Shown here piece after piece: positions 62,841 through 64,000 of a stretch of 64,000 bases of DNA. The translations under genes were made by a program, and so were the position numbers. Within the stretch, counting starts at the first letter, position 1. Each line of letters starts with the position of its first letter. Origin of the DNA: Tardiphaga alba (GTDB lineage Bacteria; Pseudomonadota; Alphaproteobacteria; Rhizobiales; Xanthobacteraceae); contig NZ_CP036498.1 of the NCBI RefSeq assembly GCF_018279705.1, positions 5,597,001-5,661,000 of the forward strand, in the 5' to 3' direction. The notes below the pieces were generated by a model. That model was not told where the DNA came from, ran no database searches, and saw only the letters and a list, made by a program, of their open reading frames with translations.

Positions 62841-63215
62841 ATGTCATCTCATAAACCCGACTACGACCATCTCCTGCGCACCAATATCGAGCGCGTCTTC
62901 GGCGAACGCGACGCGGCGAAACGCGACAAGGTGATCGCGGAGATCTACACGGCCGAACCGGTGCTGCTCGAGCCGACCGATATCGTGCAGGGACGGGACA
63001 ACATCTCGAAGACCGTCGACAAACTGCTCGAACAGTTCGGCCCCGACTTCGCCTTCATGCCGGTCGGACAGGCCAACGGCCATCACGGCCTCGCGCATCT
63101 GGCATGGCATGCCGGGCCGAAGAACGGCCCGGTCGTGGTTACCGGCGTCGATGTCGCCGAAATTGTCGACGGCCGGATCGCCCGTCTATGGGTGCTGCTG
63201 GATCCGCCGGTGTAG
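62841..63215 (+). CDS. SnoaL/NTF2-like protein
   Basis: A 124-residue NTF2-fold protein (NIERVFGERDAAKRDKVIAEIYTAEPVLLEPTDIVQGRDNISKTVDKLLEQFGPDFAFMPVGQANGHHGLAHLAWHAGPKNGPVVVTGVDVAEIVDGRIARLWVLLD). Together with the preceding SnoaL protein and the SDR it forms a three-gene cluster under the divergent LysR. Function unknown. Confidence 0.75.
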   Translation: MSSHKPDYDHLLRTNIERVFGERDAAKRDKVIAEIYTAEPVLLEPTDIVQGRDNISKTVDKLLEQFGPDFAFMPVGQANGHHGLAHLAWHAGPKNGPVVVTGVDVAEIVDGRIARLWVLLDPPV

Positions 63216-63223
63216 CGTTGAGA

Positions 63224-63250
63224 TGTCTGCTTTGCGCCAAAAGGAGACCA
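63224..63250. repeat. Palindromic repeat, degenerate copy
   Basis: TGTCTGCTTTGCGCCAAAAG followed by GAGACCA, similar to TGTCCGCTTTGCGCCA...CGGACAT at 41752. It lies immediately after the SnoaL cluster. Confidence 0.5.
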
Positions 63251-63273
63251 TGACAGTTTGCCATGATCCGCCT

Positions 63274-63293
63274 CGATGATCAGGCAGAAACCC
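63274..63293. repeat. 20-bp direct repeat, copy 2
   Basis: CGATGATCAGGCAGAAACCC, identical to 32979-32998; 13 bp past the stop of the hybrid kinase. Confidence 0.6.
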
Positions 63294-63305
63294 GCGAGTC
63301 CCTGA

Positions 63306-64000
63306 CTAATTCGATGAAATCAGCTCTTTGATCCGCGACGCCAGTCCGTCCATAGCGAATGGCTTGGTAAGAATGCCCATTCCGTCATCCAGCTGGGCTC
63401 CGCCCAGCACCGATGTTTCAGCATAGCCGGTGATGAACAAAATCTTGAGGCCGGGACGCGCGATCCGACCATAGTCGGCGACCTGCCGCCCATTCATGCC
63501 GCCGGGAAGACCGACGTCCGTCACTAGAAGATCGATGCGTACGTCTGACTCAAGGACGCGGAGCGCGCTCGATCCATCGGACGCCTCTATCGACGTATAG
63601 CCCAATTCGGCGAGCACTTCGGTAATGAGCATCCGCACGGACGGTTCGTCGTCAACGATGAGTACCGTTTGGCCCGCTTGGGCTCGAGGGGAGCGAGCGA
63701 GATCCACTGCCACGTCCGCTTCGACCTCACGCTGGTCGTGGCGGGGAAGGAATATCTCCACGGTCGTGCCGGCACCCACGTGCGAAGAGATACGGACCTG
63801 TCCACCGGACTGCTTAGCGAAGCCATAGATCATCGACAGGCCGAGGCCTGTGCCCTGCCCTAAAGGCTTTGTCGTGTAGAACGGATCGAAGGCACGCGCG
63901 ATGACGTCGTCGGGCATTCCTGTTCCGGAATCTGTAACTGAAAGACAAACGTAGTCGCCGCCACGCATTTCCAGCAATTGCGCATCTGCTTCAACGAATG
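63306..64000 (-). CDS. Hybrid histidine kinase, 3' part (runs off the right edge)
   Basis: Open on the minus strand to the window edge (FVEADAQLLEMRGGDYVCLSVTDSGTGMPDDVIARAFDPFYTTKPLGQGTGLGLSMIYGFAKQSGGQVRISSHVGAGTTVEIFLPRH). This is the ATPase G1-G2 part of a histidine kinase, followed by a receiver with D in LLVTDVGLPGGMNG and K in ILTKPFAMDGL. The architecture matches the hybrid kinase at 33741-36374. The N-terminal sensor and HisKA domains lie outside the window. Confidence 0.9.
   Translation of the reverse strand, partial: FVEADAQLLEMRGGDYVCLSVTDSGTGMPDDVIARAFDPFYTTKPLGQGTGLGLSMIYGFAKQSGGQVRISSHVGAGTTVEIFLPRHDQREVEADVAVDLARSPRAQAGQTVLIVDDEPSVRMLITEVLAELGYTSIEASDGSSALRVLESDVRIDLLVTDVGLPGGMNGRQVADYGRIARPGLKILFITGYAETSVLGGAQLDDGMGILTKPFAMDGLASRIKELISSN

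Overview
The window looks like part of an alphaproteobacterial chromosome, most likely from the Nitrobacteraceae/Bradyrhizobiaceae (Bradyrhizobium, Rhodopseudomonas or Afipia relatives). The basis is the protein families and gene style: an RpoH/Hsp20 pair with a ROSE-type RNA thermometer, a bacteriophytochrome with an HWE kinase, DUF1236, DUF2934, DUF3606 and PRC-barrel stress proteins, many tiny membrane proteins, and GGAAC-N17-GTT promoters of the alphaproteobacterial general stress sigma factor (EcfG). No rRNA, tRNA, CRISPR array, replication origin or phage module was recognised. The organism call is an inference, since no phylogenetic marker gene is present.

Layout. 0-8.6 kb: a DUF2147 protein, rpoH and hsp20, a truncated hydrolase, a TetR/quinone-oxidoreductase pair, a frameshifted TetR gene, an OhrR-like MarR regulator, a MOSC protein and a PaaI thioesterase. 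8.9-19.2 kb: a disturbed zone. It holds a complete IS30-family element with 2-bp target duplication, two separately truncated copies of an exonuclease III gene (each behind a copy of the same hypothetical gene), a phosphodiesterase, a NUDIX-like remnant, a second Mfd-like helicase, a Tat-signal SDR with a frameshift, and fragments of glgX, a histidine kinase and dnaE2. 19.3-33 kb: a radical SAM DNA-repair-type protein, a nucleoside deaminase, an AI-2E/PerM-family transporter, a DUF1236 protein and many small accessory genes, including a response regulator/Crp-Fnr pair. 33-43 kb: a signalling block with a PAS-GAF hybrid histidine kinase, an intact bacteriophytochrome, a degraded LOV-HWE kinase and a bacteriophytochrome fragment. 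43-52.5 kb: small exported and stress-type proteins, a NarX/NarL-type two-component pair and a trehalose-synthase-like GH13 enzyme. 53-59 kb: a two-partner-secretion TpsB transporter divergent from a FecR-domain protein with an Asn-Gly repeat tail and a CHASE2-PAS-GGDEF-EAL protein. 59-64 kb: a frameshifted AI-2E transporter, a LysR/SDR/SnoaL cluster, and the 3' part of another hybrid histidine kinase that runs off the window.

How it works together. Ten matches to GGAAC-N17-GTT, each correctly oriented in front of a gene, tie much of the window into one apparent general-stress regulon. The matches precede a lysine-rich basic protein, a Tat-SDR, several tiny membrane or exported proteins, an AI-2E transporter and the bacteriophytochrome, whose own HWE kinase belongs to a class that often feeds that response. 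A second theme is decay. At least a dozen genes are broken by single-base shifts, mostly apparent losses in short G or C runs, and several truncations lie next to copies of a palindromic repeat (core TGTCCGCTTTGCGCCA). One copy of that repeat is the IS30 target. Whether every frameshift is biological or some are sequencing errors cannot be decided from the sequence alone, but the LOV kinase carries both a shift and an in-frame stop.
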